DNA of 64,000 bases. Origin: Schistosoma mansoni (taxonomy: Eukaryota > Platyhelminthes > Trematoda > Strigeidida > Schistosomatidae). The translations under genes were made by a program, and so were the position numbers. The number at the start of each line of letters is the position of its first letter. Position 1 is the first letter of the stretch. Where the stretch lies: NCBI RefSeq assembly GCF_000237925.1, contig NC_031498.1, positions 5,500,152-5,564,151 of the forward strand, given 5' to 3'. Positions 60,601 to 64,000 of this stretch are shown piece by piece. The notes beneath the pieces are model-generated. The model saw only the letters and a list, made by a program, of their open reading frames with translations. It had not been told where the DNA came from and did no database searches.

Positions 60601-61339
60601 TTTCCTAAGTTTACTTTGATTCTAGCATCACTGTAAAGCCTGTGCAAGTATTAAATAAAACAGTACTTACATAAGGTCTAGGTCCATAACGATTTCATCC
60701 TTTCTGATGTTTTCATTCATATACACTTTCACTCCACCGATTCTGGGGGGCTACGATACAGATAACTGATGAAGCTCATTTACCGTGTCACCTAAGTCAA
60801 TAGTAGCAAAACTAAAAGGTGTTAATGCAGTTGGTAGATTTTGCGCAACGACAGGCTCGATAGATGCAACGATAATGTCTCTCGCATACTCACTAATGGA
60901 TGGCCACATTCGTTCAATGACCTAGCAAAGTATCTCACTTTTAGACTTTCTTACTTTGTTTAACCATTCCGCTCTTTCAACATCTGGAAAGTAAACCTTA
61001 GTAAATAAGTTACATTATAAGATTTCACTGATATATTAAGCCTACCCAAGATGGAAGGTCCCTTACGGTAAAATTTTGGATTATGAATGCTTTTTCATCT
61101 TCTCCAATGGCTTTAAGTGAACTTATTAACTTTGATTGCTTATTTTTAGTATGCTGCAAGACGAAATATCCAAGCGATCCGATCAAGACCCAGGTAGTAC
61201 TAAGTCGAAAGTATCCTACGCCGTAAATGGAAGCGCATGTCAGAAACAACTTAAAGTAATCCCAAGAGAGTGATAAAAATGTTTGTTGAGGAGGAAGCGT
61301 CTTTTTCACTCCGTTGTTGGAAGCACTTCCTTCTGACAT
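15935..61339 (-). CDS. ESYT: Extended synaptotagmin (E-Syt), ER-plasma membrane tether
   Basis: E-Syts anchor in the ER by a membrane hairpin, bind the plasma membrane through C2 domains and move glycerolipids with an SMP domain. Twenty exons were found, together 2301 bases (766 residues plus stop), and every junction agrees in phase. In order: 61339-61046, 60996-60955, 60921-60784, 60750-60671, 60639-60573, 56614-56559, 54537-54417, 53752-53653, 52502-52432, 47074-46989, 44581-44533, 41754-41665, 34940-34845, 33154-32996, 32055-31903, 26629-26456, 24953-24766, 21680-21540, 17715-17554, 15968-15935. The first exons give the hairpin and FPDVERAEW; then SMP to [20 protein letters not shown]2A with SDPY and [11 protein letters not shown]2B with NPVWNS; a Ser/Asn/Pro-rich linker; C2C with SDPYVKLYL and the final WYDL. 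One SMP exon (about 90 bp, phase 0 to 0) between 60573 and 56614 was not found. Introns at the 5' end are 31-49 bp; later ones reach 6.7 kb. Confidence 0.93.
17554..17715 (-). CDS. ESYT: E-Syt exon: C2C second half
   Basis: Encodes [40 protein letters not shown] and [13 protein letters not shown] with a split Trp. It corresponds to F.F.V......L.V.VKN......LG in E-Syts. The LTR element at 18095-20688 sits in the intron just upstream. Confidence 0.92.
18095..18449 (-). repeat. LTR (3' LTR of the minus-strand element)
   Basis: 355 bp, identical by eye to 20334-20688. On the minus strand it holds a TATA-like tataaatac and AATAAA before cttcctgcttacc, the usual LTR promoter and poly(A) order. Confidence 0.92.
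18428..20308 (-). CDS. Gag-protease polyprotein of the LTR element
   Basis: One 626-codon frame belonging to the LTR fossil. The N-terminal ~250 residues are gag-like ([20 protein letters not shown], typical of K02A2.6-like Gypsy proteins). Two CX2CX4HX4C knuckles follow near residues 270-300 ([13 protein letters not shown] and [14 protein letters not shown]). A retropepsin-like part has [13 protein letters not shown] near 355 and LLGLDLI near 425. The last part resembles an integrase tail ([20 protein letters not shown]). The frame runs slightly into the 3' LTR. Read as a fossil; nothing is claimed about activity. Confidence 0.88.
   Translation of the reverse strand: MSITFDQFEVFLERHEKRLEQFQMRILEKLTQQMNLNKNGLTDVSAKSHADCIIDSIHEFHFDGVAGVTFESWYKKYEDVFNVDLETFDDAAKVRVLLRKLGTIEHERYTNYILPKNPRDISFEETVKILSQIFGEQSSLFNIRYQCLKIVKAGNDDWVQHASIINRECERFKLSAMTENQFKCLVFVCSLQSSEDTDIRTRILSKIEQCPNITLQEVTTECQRLVNLKHDTSMVENNGRLPYVQAVSGKKDSYMQKQNTTIKKPPSACWFCGELHYKRFCPYKNYRCTRCQLKGHKETCCKKKMHRRSSSVHYRRRKNCSSTNRIMVAHTSTEHNRRKYVTLEINGRRARLQLDTASDISLISRKTWSHIGKPLVLPTTQLALSASGEKVNIAGEICCPVKKGNVQKNVKVYLTESPGLDLLGLDLIEMLQLANQPINHICSPVRSDALSRLIGPQAKHGEDVLIAAGEGESEVQAKNPWIFEKKSPPKKRRKPVQEYQTNDRGEKVLVKYQGGQKWEPGVIVRRIGKVLYLVRGRDGKCTRHMNQIKRDHRTAAVDTQVPFHILVEKGPKEGRNQRLEKLKSESAQPIRVMNRKTRTTTMLQENPKRNSYVTDFKGGGVRTARR
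20334..20688 (-). repeat. LTR (5' LTR of the minus-strand element)
   Basis: 355 bp partner of 18095-18449. The primer-site-like TGGCGACGGG follows it on the inner side with two intervening bases. Confidence 0.92.
21540..21680 (-). CDS. ESYT: E-Syt exon: C2C loop 1
   Basis: Encodes [20 protein letters not shown] then [24 protein letters not shown] and the KT...NLDPKYEE stretch are C2 hallmarks. 141 bp with one leading and two trailing... bases shared with neighbours, phases consistent. Confidence 0.95.
21860..22028 (-). mobile_element. tRNA-derived SINE with hammerhead (family 2), minus copy
   Basis: On the minus strand: a pol III B box ggttcgaatct, then a hammerhead-like segment, then a tail ending ttcaattgactcatgatttc. 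It is the same family as 42295-42700 but 5'-shortened. It lies in an E-Syt intron in gene sense. Confidence 0.8.
21909..21954 (-). ncRNA. Hammerhead ribozyme, family 2, slightly degenerate
   Basis: Read on minus: gcgttg, CTGAGGAG, helix II tccc-acaa-tagga, GAAAC, ggtcGTC, cagcgc. Helix I arms pair. The closing pair of helix II is lost (A in place of C before GAAA), so activity may be reduced. Confidence 0.7.
22035..22475. repeat. Palindrome with 165 bp arms built from SINE family 1
   Basis: Arm 1 (22035-22199) and arm 2 (22311-22475) are near-exact reverse complements: tgtttgtttgaatcttcc in one, ggaagattcaaacaaaca in the other, and ggaatccag facing ctggattcc. The 111 bp spacer holds the tRNA-like head and hammerhead of a minus-strand copy. 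So one nearly full minus copy faces a tail-only plus copy. Confidence 0.88.
22195..22243 (-). ncRNA. Degenerate hammerhead, family 1 (minus)
   Basis: On minus: tacattcag, CTGACGAG, tcccaaatagga, CGAAAC, gcgcatcaaactgg. The catalytic core is present but the cleavage triplet region is changed from GTCCTGG to ATCAAACTGG, so cleavage is doubtful. It sits in the spacer of the palindrome. Confidence 0.65.
22505..22690 (+). mobile_element. tRNA-derived SINE with hammerhead (family 1, alpha-type)
   Basis: Head with A-box-like ggccgagtggataacg and B box ggttcgagtct, then acatcaactctgggatgcag, the hammerhead (22605-22649) and cactgctagccactatccat. This organisation is that of the schistosome Sm-alpha satellite/SINE. 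It is antisense to E-Syt. Confidence 0.88.
22605..22649 (+). ncRNA. Hammerhead ribozyme, family 1, intact core
   Basis: Order: helix I atccag, CTGACGAG, helix II gtccc-aaat-aggac, GAAA, helix III cgcgcg, GTC cleavage triplet, helix I ctggat. All core residues expected in active hammerheads are present; cleavage would fall after 22643. Established for the Sm-alpha family; here read directly. Confidence 0.9.
22930..23090 (-). mobile_element. Decayed SINE family 2 copy (minus)
   Basis: On minus: tcctgggtttgatctc in the B-box place, then ggggtcccgtactgggacgaa and gtccagtgcttcttg. The CTGAGGAG core has become CTAAGGGG, so the ribozyme is dead. Confidence 0.65.
23352..24063 (-). mobile_element. 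LINE 3' end (RT C-terminal coding and 3' UTR)
   Basis: A 175-codon minus frame (24063-23536) ends [20 protein letters not shown] then IHSLSSLKP, the kind of R-W tail (GDRxxWRxxV) found at the C-terminus of many LINE reverse transcriptases. Then comes a 3' UTR ending at cctacgttgtagctgac. Related tail pieces occur at 27085-27185 and 50555-50650. The upstream part of the frame is not recognisable RT. It lies in an E-Syt intron, in gene sense. Confidence 0.6.
24030..24445. repeat. ~430 bp repeat family, copy beside the LINE tail
   Basis: Close relative of 52796-53240 (shared: cccaagggacaactgcttga, tttttagggtcgacctttt, aaacaccttactgc, cgacctgtctggcat). It may be an upstream part of the same element as 23352-24063, or a separate unit next to it; the 52.8 kb copy lacks the LINE tail. 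Confidence 0.75.
24766..24953 (-). CDS. ESYT: E-Syt exon: linker end and C2C start
   Basis: Ser/Asn/Gln-rich beginning, then [20 protein letters not shown] and HEC, the first strands of C2C (GxIxLTIxY...LxVxVHxC in relatives). Two trailing bases complete Gln with the next exon. Confidence 0.93.
26055..26260. mobile_element. SINE family 1 fragment, folded back
   Basis: Starts as the reversed tail (attgtttgtttgaatcttcc ... tcacaagcattgtaagcaaa) and then continues in plus orientation with aggacgaaacgcgcgtcctg and cactgctagccactaccc. The 5' half of the hammerhead is absent. The same head-to-head pattern occurs at 22035-22475. Confidence 0.75.
26456..26629 (-). CDS. ESYT: E-Syt exon: C2B-C2C linker
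   Basis: Fifty-eight codons, polar and low in hydrophobics: [20 protein letters not shown] ... [20 protein letters not shown] ... FPDDN. Likely disordered. Acceptor ataacag, donor gtaagt; both phases 0. Confidence 0.9.
27085..27185 (-). mobile_element. LINE tail fragment
   Basis: On minus, cagtggttggagactttgga and tcagagtcagtcaaattgat resemble the coding end of the LINE at 23536-23640 (W-L-E-T-L..). Short and decayed. Confidence 0.5.
27852..28042. repeat. Penelope inverted terminal repeat, left
   Basis: Reverse complement of 30918-31108 with very few mismatches (for example acattaaatagg against acactaaatagg). Contains the hammerhead-like motif described at 31010-31050, in reverse. Confidence 0.92.
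28076..28145. repeat. Two tandem copies of a 35 bp unit
   Basis: Unit gtgatgtgaagtgatgagtg plus ttcatataacatatt repeated once with one difference. It lies in the untranslated part of the Penelope element between its left repeat and the stop codon. Confidence 0.9.
28487..30925 (-). CDS. Penelope-like RT with GIY-YIG endonuclease
   Basis: 812 codons, uninterrupted. RT motifs: [12 protein letters not shown] near 270, FYGLPKIHK near 340, [19 protein letters not shown] near 355, [11 protein letters not shown] near 420, [17 protein letters not shown] near 475 and the catalytic YVDD ([11 protein letters not shown]) near 505. The C-terminus, from about 700, has [28 protein letters not shown] and SGHTIDFD, a GIY-YIG nuclease with the CxxC linker usual in Penelope proteins. 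The first ATG lies inside the right inverted repeat. The length is usual for the family, and with the 12 bp target duplication the copy looks young. It primes reverse transcription at nicked chromosomal DNA in family models; activity here is not shown. Confidence 0.95.
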   Translation of the reverse strand: MLTIRSNLDESSYILFCNRIKLSKKMYNWYNHRIFNLRCLNHHVYPRTLRVKTPDDSPRSQKAAVTATRVFLRERIHKSTKNLESLRSRIANIDNVLSLIIPPEIETNVVEFFKHKENFYDQITKKRQIRKFEQMFKHPSNSNNDTIRNNSKELDINKIVVNLSDKHLNQHELSLLKKGLNFNLSKTRLMASEIIPVIEPALNNVPTDQANSVRFKISNALLKQKPNTPNLCKEEMNALKQLRKDRKIVIMRADKGNTTVVMNNSDYEKKVNEHLQSGPYEKIKINKCRATLNKLKAETAKMLQTLKPKLGPSLWFSLYPKSNKPCRFYGLPKIHKTNVPIRPVVDYTNSPTYNLSRYLAKILKPYESTIKHGIKNSNVFKDVISNIHIEEDEIMASFDVCSLFTNVPIKKTLDIIYNLLDSDIDLKQRCPLITSDIIKALDLCLRSTIFSFRGNLYRQTEGVAMGSPVSPIVANLFMHSLETSAISLCSQAPKVWLRYVDDTFVIIKRNHLDELFKLINNFDRKIKFTKELESPENKLPFLDCLVKRKVNNSLKISIFRKPTNSEKFLDFKSAHPHSTKVTVVKNMITRAQKLVTEPNDMKTEINLITSTLIMNNYPKDFIKKIIKIERKDDIVNTKRLQKKEWVNTVVIPYRKGISEDIRRILNNQNIRVFFRTNNTLRSKLVRIKDPIHKEEQQNCVYEIKCSDCNATYVGETSRQLNVRVKEHKQCLKHIPKSSDDVRKLENKSAIALHSIESGHTIDFDGTRILQKAFNSYKERQTAEALYIWANPNNINRRDGIQLAVPWQLIINK
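30918..31108. repeat. Penelope inverted terminal repeat, right
   Basis: Partner of 27852-28042; it includes the first codons of the Penelope frame on its left edge (minus strand). Confidence 0.92.
31008..31052 (+). ncRNA. Hammerhead-like motif in Penelope terminal repeat
   Basis: ccttgaaaaagcttgg, a loop, then ccaggcGAAACgttgg. Helix II (gcttgg with ccaggc) and GAAAC fit a hammerhead; the CTGATGA box is represented only by cttgaaaaa. Hammerheads are known in Penelope terminal repeats, so this may be a variant or decayed one. The same motif lies reversed near 27908-27952. Confidence 0.4.
31145..31902. other. E-Syt intron, no element recognised
   Basis: AT-rich intron between the Penelope target duplication and the C2B-end exon. 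I see nothing coding or repeated. Confidence 0.5.
31903..32055 (-). CDS. ESYT: E-Syt exon: C2B end
   Basis: Fifty-one codons: [51 protein letters not shown]. LGxxxxxLxxLL...MxxxxPFxLxxxG is the E-Syt C2B end. Confidence 0.93.
32996..33154 (-). CDS. ESYT: E-Syt exon: C2B core
   Basis: Fifty-three codons: [45 protein letters not shown]. This is the PSPxxxxxxG...NPVWxxxxxFLVxxP pattern of E-Syt C2B. The usual loop-1 SDPY Asp is replaced (PSPF), typical of a C2B that does not bind calcium. Confidence 0.94.
34845..34940 (-). CDS. ESYT: E-Syt exon: C2B start
   Basis: Thirty-two codons ending [13 protein letters not shown], the first C2B strand and loop, preceded by [19 protein letters not shown]. 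The ATG in this exon is internal: an acceptor (attattag) precedes it in frame. Confidence 0.92.
34941..36026. other. E-Syt intron, no element recognised
   Basis: Start of the largest intron (34941-41664, 6.7 kb). Very AT-rich, no coding stretch. Confidence 0.5.
36027..36065. repeat. (AT)n microsatellite
   Basis: About 39 bases of alternating A and T in the 6.7 kb E-Syt intron. Confidence 0.97.
37345..37530 (+). mobile_element. SINE family 1 with hammerhead, diverged copy
   Basis: Head with gagcggctatctggaccaaa and gattctagtcctgg in the B-box place, then atgaacatcaacta, gaaaacaggtacatccag and the ribozyme. Diverged from 22505-22690. Antisense to E-Syt. Confidence 0.8.
37463..37507 (+). ncRNA. 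Hammerhead ribozyme, family 1, diverged
   Basis: atccag, CTGAAGAG, ccccaaaaaggac, GAAAC, gcgcGTC, ctcgat. The core boxes and GTC are kept. Helix II is imperfect and helix I has one mismatch. Confidence 0.72.
37965..38030 (+). repeat. Short repeat shared with 42028-42095
   Basis: tgttatattccgtggagaat and aactctgaggactatttatg are found again, slightly changed, near 42028-42095. Origin unknown. Confidence 0.6.
38031..39603. other. E-Syt intron, no element recognised
   Basis: No coding stretch or element boundary is visible. A more GC-rich patch near 39.2-39.35 kb (gatccacggtttggtccaca) looks like a decayed repeat but has no second copy here. Confidence 0.4.
39604..39670. repeat. (AT)n microsatellite
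   Basis: About 67 bases of near-perfect alternating AT, the longest in the window. Confidence 0.97.
40669..40708. repeat. (AT)n microsatellite
   Basis: About 40 bases, preceded by imperfect AAT repeats. Confidence 0.97.
41665..41754 (-). CDS. ESYT: E-Syt exon: C2A end
   Basis: Thirty codons: [20 protein letters not shown] then [10 protein letters not shown]. The WxxLxxVKTGxLHxxLxW signature ends C2A. Acceptor cattta g with tgg as first codon, donor gttaga. Confidence 0.93.
42028..42095 (+). repeat. Short repeat shared with 37965-38030
   Basis: tgttatatcccttggggaat and aactctgaggactatttatg match the 37.97 kb stretch. It lies about 200 bp before the SINE at 42295. Confidence 0.6.
42295..42700 (+). 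mobile_element. tRNA-derived SINE with hammerhead (family 2), best copy
   Basis: Head with A-box-like ggctcagtggtctatcggtt and a perfect B box ggttcgaatcc (42557-42567), hammerhead at 42595-42640, tail ttccaggtttttgatggtgg and ttcaattgactcatgatttc. A related tail sequence (ttcgattgactcatgatttc) also lies just upstream at 42260-42282, so two units may be adjacent. The left boundary is approximate. Antisense to E-Syt. Confidence 0.82.
42595..42640 (+). ncRNA. Hammerhead ribozyme, family 2, intact core
   Basis: Helix I gcactg and cagtgc pair perfectly. CTGAGGAG, helix II gtccc-atag-taggac, GAAAC, helix III ggcc, GTC. Every core element is present. It differs from family 1 in helix I and III sequence and in its pol III head. 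Confidence 0.88.
42701..44532. other. E-Syt intron, no element recognised
   Basis: AT-rich intron between the SINE and the short C2A exon; no coding stretch or repeat seen. Confidence 0.45.
44533..44581 (-). CDS. ESYT: E-Syt exon: C2A
   Basis: Encodes [16 protein letters not shown] after a split Cys codon, equivalent to LGxTSIxLxxVxxxGEIDxWY in relatives. Donor gtaagt. Confidence 0.9.
45660..45696. repeat. (AT)n microsatellite
   Basis: About 37 bases of alternating AT. Confidence 0.97.
46195..46335. mobile_element. Decayed SINE family 1 fragment
   Basis: Minus-strand hammerhead remains at 46236-46280 (ccagCCGACGAGtccca, gggacgaaatgcacgtcctg) with the essential U of CUGA changed to C. On the right, cactcttcatctctgcttaa and atgcttgtgactt resemble the family tail in plus orientation, another head-to-head arrangement. 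Confidence 0.65.
46989..47074 (-). CDS. ESYT: E-Syt exon: C2A calcium loop 3
   Basis: Encodes [20 protein letters not shown] then GNKDDYLG. The D-K-D...D-D spacing provides the third-loop acidic ligands. Two trailing bases make Cys with the next exon. The intron before it (47075-52431) is 5.4 kb. Confidence 0.92.
47440..48056 (-). mobile_element. RTE-type LINE fragment (RT C-terminal half)
   Basis: On minus: [20 protein letters not shown] (motif region after the RT catalytic Asp), [52 protein letters not shown]. These match the RT end of schistosome RTE-like LINEs. The frame changes several times; a dead copy in an E-Syt intron. Confidence 0.82.
48064..48097. repeat. (AT)n microsatellite
   Basis: About 34 bases of AT with one G, directly at the edge of the LINE fragment. 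Confidence 0.93.
48098..50554. other. E-Syt intron, no element recognised
   Basis: Part of the 5.4 kb intron. A short (AT)n lies at 48991-49008. Nothing coding is seen. Confidence 0.4.
50555..50650 (+). mobile_element. LINE tail fragment
   Basis: gatcaatggttagaggcatt and aactctgaatcggtcctaat resemble, on the plus strand, the coding end of the LINE at 23536-23640. Short and decayed. Confidence 0.5.
52432..52502 (-). CDS. ESYT: E-Syt exon: C2A middle
   Basis: Encodes [20 protein letters not shown] then QHFE. The xTSVVxxTLxPVWNxxFE segment is diagnostic of C2 domains. Acceptor ttaacag, donor gtgggt. Confidence 0.93.
52796..53240. repeat. ~430 bp repeat family, isolated copy
   Basis: Closely matches 24030-24445 along its length (cccaagggacaactgcttga at the start, gcccgaccaccatttcaggg near the end) but without the LINE tail. 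It lies between the two C2A exons of E-Syt. Confidence 0.8.
53653..53752 (-). CDS. ESYT: E-Syt exon: C2A, first half
   Basis: Encodes [20 protein letters not shown] then [15 protein letters not shown] and SDPY are positions used for calcium in E-Syt C2A. One trailing base is shared with the next exon. Confidence 0.95.
54417..54537 (-). CDS. ESYT: E-Syt exon: SMP end
   Basis: Encodes [20 protein letters not shown] and [20 protein letters not shown], matching the conserved LVLPNRxxxxLVPD...LxxPLP end of the SMP domain just before C2A. Donor gtaagc, phase 0. Confidence 0.95.
54538..56558. other. E-Syt intron, no element recognised
   Basis: Open frames here (80 codons at 54795-55037, plus) carry no domain. 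No repeat copies found. Confidence 0.4.
56559..56614 (-). CDS. ESYT: E-Syt SMP exon ([17 protein letters not shown])
   Basis: Acceptor tttttag, then [18 protein letters not shown] and two bases completing Gln with the next exon. The family pattern is (I/V)xFxLTxxxNxLxxPGL. It begins in phase 0. Confidence 0.88.
56615..60572. other. E-Syt intron region with one unlocated exon
   Basis: The missing SMP exon must lie here (about 90 bp, multiple of 3). Plus-strand stretches around 57.2-58.4 kb and 59.4-59.9 kb contain short open pieces that may be a decayed insert, but none carries a motif I recognise. Confidence 0.4.
60573..60639 (-). CDS. ESYT: E-Syt exon 5 (SMP domain)
   Basis: After a 31 bp intron, encodes [20 protein letters not shown] then FE, ending in phase 0 at donor gtattt. 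The next SMP segment (GxLRVxLxPL...GGVxxxF in relatives) was not located. Confidence 0.9.
60671..60750 (-). CDS. ESYT: E-Syt exon 4 (SMP domain)
   Basis: Encodes [20 protein letters not shown] then VMDLDL, with two trailing bases. It corresponds to PPRVxGVKxY...DxxIxxDL of E-Syts. The intron before it is 33 bp. Confidence 0.93.
60784..60921 (-). CDS. ESYT: E-Syt exon 3 (SMP domain)
   Basis: Encodes [20 protein letters not shown] and [17 protein letters not shown], 46 codons. RMWP and F(S)F..IDLG.T align with the family's MWPxxxxY and FxFxxxxLGxxPPRI segments. Confidence 0.93.
60955..60996 (-). CDS. ESYT: E-Syt exon 2
   Basis: Fourteen codons, [14 protein letters not shown], the near-invariant start of the SMP domain in E-Syts (DLPSW joined to [11 protein letters not shown]). 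It is flanked by introns of 49 and 33 bp. Confidence 0.93.
61046..61339 (-). CDS. ESYT: E-Syt exon 1: N-terminus and membrane hairpin
   Basis: ATG at 61337-61339 gives [20 protein letters not shown]. Two hydrophobic stretches follow ([17 protein letters not shown] and [16 protein letters not shown]), matching the ER hairpin of E-Syts, then [11 protein letters not shown] and [10 protein letters not shown]. An in-frame GTG six bases upstream is not needed as a start. 98 codons, phase 0. Confidence 0.92.
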
Positions 61340-63423
61340 CTTCACACAACTAACAAACTATCCGCGTTTGTATTATCGCGCTCAAGGTCGAGAATTCGAA
61401 GACATTAAACAGTCCATACTTCCTACTGCCTAAGTTCTGTTTCCTGTGCTTCAAAGAGGATGGGTTATATTTGTTTCCCAATATTCCGAGAATAAAGACT
61501 AATTTAATGCTATAAAAAGGAATGTACAACACATCATGGATGTCCACTGACTGTCTACAAAAATGTACTAATCACATCATCAAATAATTCTTCGTAGTAG
61601 TAAGGAGGATGATTTCAGCGAGCGTCATCCTAGGCTAAATATTGAAAAAAAGCATAACATTAATGACGACAAAGATCAGTCTCATGAGATGTTGCACTCC
61701 AACGTTGAGATTTCACGAAGAACCAATACCATTTAAGAAGTTACAAGTTTTCTGAGTTTGACGACGCCTTCGCACGTAAAAACTTCATAATTGAATTATA
61801 TCAAATCATTCCAGTCATACTCCAGAAATGAAGGGGTTTAAAGATATATTTTTGAAAGCTTTGGGCATGTCGATAAGCGTTTGGCTTAAGTTGGCTAGTA
61901 GTCACAAAGTTGGCGTCGCATGGCGTATCCACTTCTGGTCTATCTGAGATGTGTAATCCAGCGCCTTCAGCTAGGTGTACCCAGTGAAACCAATGAGGTC
62001 AGAATCATTGTCAAAGGTGTACATGGTTGTTTGTTTTTGGGGTTTATTTACCGTGACATCATCCTTACAAGGTATCTTGACACTGAAGTCAGGACGGAGA
62101 ACATTAAGTATTGATACATCATGGGGAAACATTGACTAAGAAAAGAAAACGAGGGTGACAAAAGATAAGAAGATCCATATGTAGTCAAGATGATTATAAG
62201 CAACAGGATTATCCCCTCCATTAACATATGCAAAGCTATATAGGGTTTATCGTACCATACTAAGGAATACCAGGTCATTACCTCTATATGAACAAGAATT
62301 CGGAAAGTAGTGGAAGACTTCACGGGACAGAGTGCTAAGAAAGCTTTAGAACAGGATAAATATCGGCTGCAAGTTTGAATTCTTACAAGTAATACGATAA
62401 TGCGAGAAAACGAAAACTAGTAGTATTTATTAAAGGTAATTAATGATAGATTAGCATAAATCTTACAAAGGAACTCTGGAATCGGTTTCATAAACCCTTC
62501 TAATAACTCCAGGTAAAATCTGTAAGAAAACTTGAACACGAGAGAAACAGCGTGAAGCGGGAAAAGGACACTTTAATACAAATTTATTGCGTATTTCAGA
62601 TGACCCTGAGTATCTGGAATTTTACAGAACTATGATAAGAATAGTATCGGGATAGTTCATCATCCGGTTAGAAATGTTACACGTGACCCTTCACTTTCTA
62701 GATGTTTATGTGAAACATCTATTCAACGCTGATTTAATGAAAAATTTCATAGACACCTTCAAAATTCTAGGAGGTATGCGACCTCAAGAAGCATTAGGAT
62801 AGGGAACAAACTTCTGAAGAGATCCTCACCTATGATCAGTTAAAAAAAAAGTGAGGAAGACTGCAGTCACCAACACGTGAATAAGTACAGGGAAGCTAAG
62901 GCTCAGAAGCATACCATCGAAATCCGACATAGATGTTACGGATATACAGTGCAGGACAACACTCTTGTTCGTCACGCCATGTTAATCGAGGATCCAAAAG
63001 CAAGTCGAACTAGAAGTAAGGAACAAAGGGATTCAAAGTTATATTTCGAAAATGTTGAAGATTAGTTAAGCTGTGTACACAAACGTGAATTGGTGAAGAT
63101 GATTAAATAGGCACCTTCAGAAGTGGATTTATCCGGTATGATTGGAAAGATTAGCAGAACAGAATTATTAATTATGGGAATCTTTCAGTCTCTAATTTTG
63201 AGGAAGAAGTATAGGATTACGGTCTACTTCATTATTAGTACTATTATAATGATAGACTTAATCGTAAAAATCTCGATACGTCATGTTGTGACTGCCTAAT
63301 CTATAAGACCTAACGTGCAAGTCACATCATTTTCCATTCTGACTCTTCATATCGTAACAACCCGTGAGATAATGTTTGGCGTTTGTAACGGGCACATTTA
63401 GGCTAAAGATAGAATAATATATT
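61340..63423. other. Between E-Syt start and next gene; no gene supported
   Basis: Should contain the E-Syt 5' UTR and promoter. Open frames of 62-91 codons show no domain or splice support. Confidence 0.4.
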
Positions 63424-63759
63424 TTATTTTACAGAACGACTACGTCTGCGAGGCTGAGCCGAATTCGATAACAGCAAGTTGGCATTCATTAGGATCGACT
63501 GTTCACAGTTCAGATCTTCGCACTGTTCATCAGGGTCGAAAAAGTGGTAGGATGGAATTTGTCGCTGCACATAGACTTCTTCGCCTACAAGAAATTGTTG
63601 GATATTTTAGATAGGAAAACCATGTAGAATTTTCATCAACTTTTTAGAGTACAGGGTAAGTTCTAAGCAATCATATAGCTCTATTATAGGGAGTTGAGTA
63701 GCGAAATCATCCACGGAGATTTTACAAAAGTATTTGTAGTGTTTGTAAGAACCAATCAT
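63424..63759 (-). CDS. 3' end of an unrecognised gene (two exons)
   Basis: Terminal exon 63424-63584 reads EEVYVQRQIPSYHFFDPDEQ, CEDLNCEQSILMNANLLLSN, AQPRRRSRSVK, TAA. AATAAA overlaps the stop codon. A 36 bp intron (63585-63620, gt...ag) joins it in phase to 63621-63759: MIGSYKHYKYFCKISVDDFA, TQLPIIELYDCLELTLYSKK, LMKILHG. The ATG at 63759 may be a start, or the exon may extend upstream in another arrangement. Acidic and basic patches and a basic C-terminus are seen, no known domain. The micro-intron is the same type as in the two host genes. Function unknown. Confidence 0.6.
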
Positions 63760-64000
63760 TCCTTGTTGTTTGCTTTGTGATTTCTTGTTGAATCACCTTT
63801 CATATTCCCACGAGAATAGGAATCGCTATTAAACGTACGCAAGTTTGATCGACCCTGAGATTGTATTTGATCATGACGACTGAGCAAAGTGTTAGAAATT
63901 TCCATCGACTGGATATCAAGTTCATTCACTGCTTCGTAGTTATTACATGCGGTTCTATTTTCTTGAAAGGGACAGTTTGACACTCTTAAAAGCTTTTTTT
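63756..64000 (-). CDS. Possible upstream exon of the same unknown gene
   Basis: Open from the window edge to a TGA at 63756: CPFQENRTACNNYEAVNELD, SNTLLSRHDQIQSQGRSNLR, FNSDSYSRGNMKGDS. Polar, Asn/Ser-rich, coding-like. Its frame differs from the exon at 63621-63759, and I could not find a splice pair joining them, so the relation is open. Confidence 0.35.
   Translation of the reverse strand, partial: KKLLRVSNCPFQENRTACNNYEAVNELDIQSMEISNTLLSRHDQIQSQGRSNLRTFNSDSYSRGNMKGDSTRNHKANNKE

Noticed and set aside
62877-63065. 62-codon plus-strand protein
   Set aside because: Charged and coding-like, but isolated, without splice signals, homologous copy or known domain.

Overview
The window looks like a stretch of a schistosome (blood fluke, Schistosoma) draft genome. 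Evidence: AT-rich DNA; host genes whose first introns are 31-49 bp and later introns are kilobases long; tRNA-derived SINEs carrying hammerhead ribozymes of the schistosome alpha-repeat type; RTE-like LINEs, a Penelope-like element and Gypsy-type LTR DNA; and a 200-N assembly gap. Nothing bacterial or viral-genomic is present. The species is not decided by what I can read.

Layout. (1) 0-7.4 kb: two copies of a ~500 bp repeat, then a minus-strand kinesin-5 (Eg5/KIF11-type) gene whose motor domain is read from 7407 leftwards across micro-introns into the start of the coiled coil. One motor exon has an apparent frameshift and an unreadable switch I. A possible C-terminal exon lies at 2331-2552. 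(2) 7.4-15.9 kb: no host gene I can support; a probable solo LTR, a 269 bp direct repeat that abuts the assembly gap, and a decayed RTE-type LINE fragment. (3) 15.9-61.3 kb: one minus-strand gene, an extended synaptotagmin (E-Syt). I found 20 coding exons with mutually consistent splice phases: N-terminal membrane hairpin, SMP lipid-transfer domain, C2A, C2B, a polar linker and C2C, ending in WYDL plus a short tail. One SMP exon, expected to be a multiple of 3 in length, was not located. (4) 61.3-64 kb: mostly unassigned, ending with the 3' end of an unrecognised minus-strand gene.

The E-Syt introns are packed with mobile DNA. A compact Gypsy-type LTR element (18095-20688) has 355 bp LTRs that look identical and a 5 bp target duplication. 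A Penelope-like element (27852-31132) has an 812-codon RT plus GIY-YIG open reading frame, 191 bp inverted terminal repeats and a 12 bp target duplication. Both lie in the same sense as the gene. At least two SINE families with hammerhead ribozymes are present, some sense and some antisense to the gene, together with a 165 bp-arm palindrome made from them. LINE 3' ends, a ~430 bp repeat family and long AT microsatellites fill much of the rest.

The gene content is ordinary cell biology: a mitotic motor and an ER-plasma membrane tether and lipid-transfer protein. The unusual signal is the density of self-cleaving ribozyme sequences and recent retroelement insertions inside one 45 kb gene.
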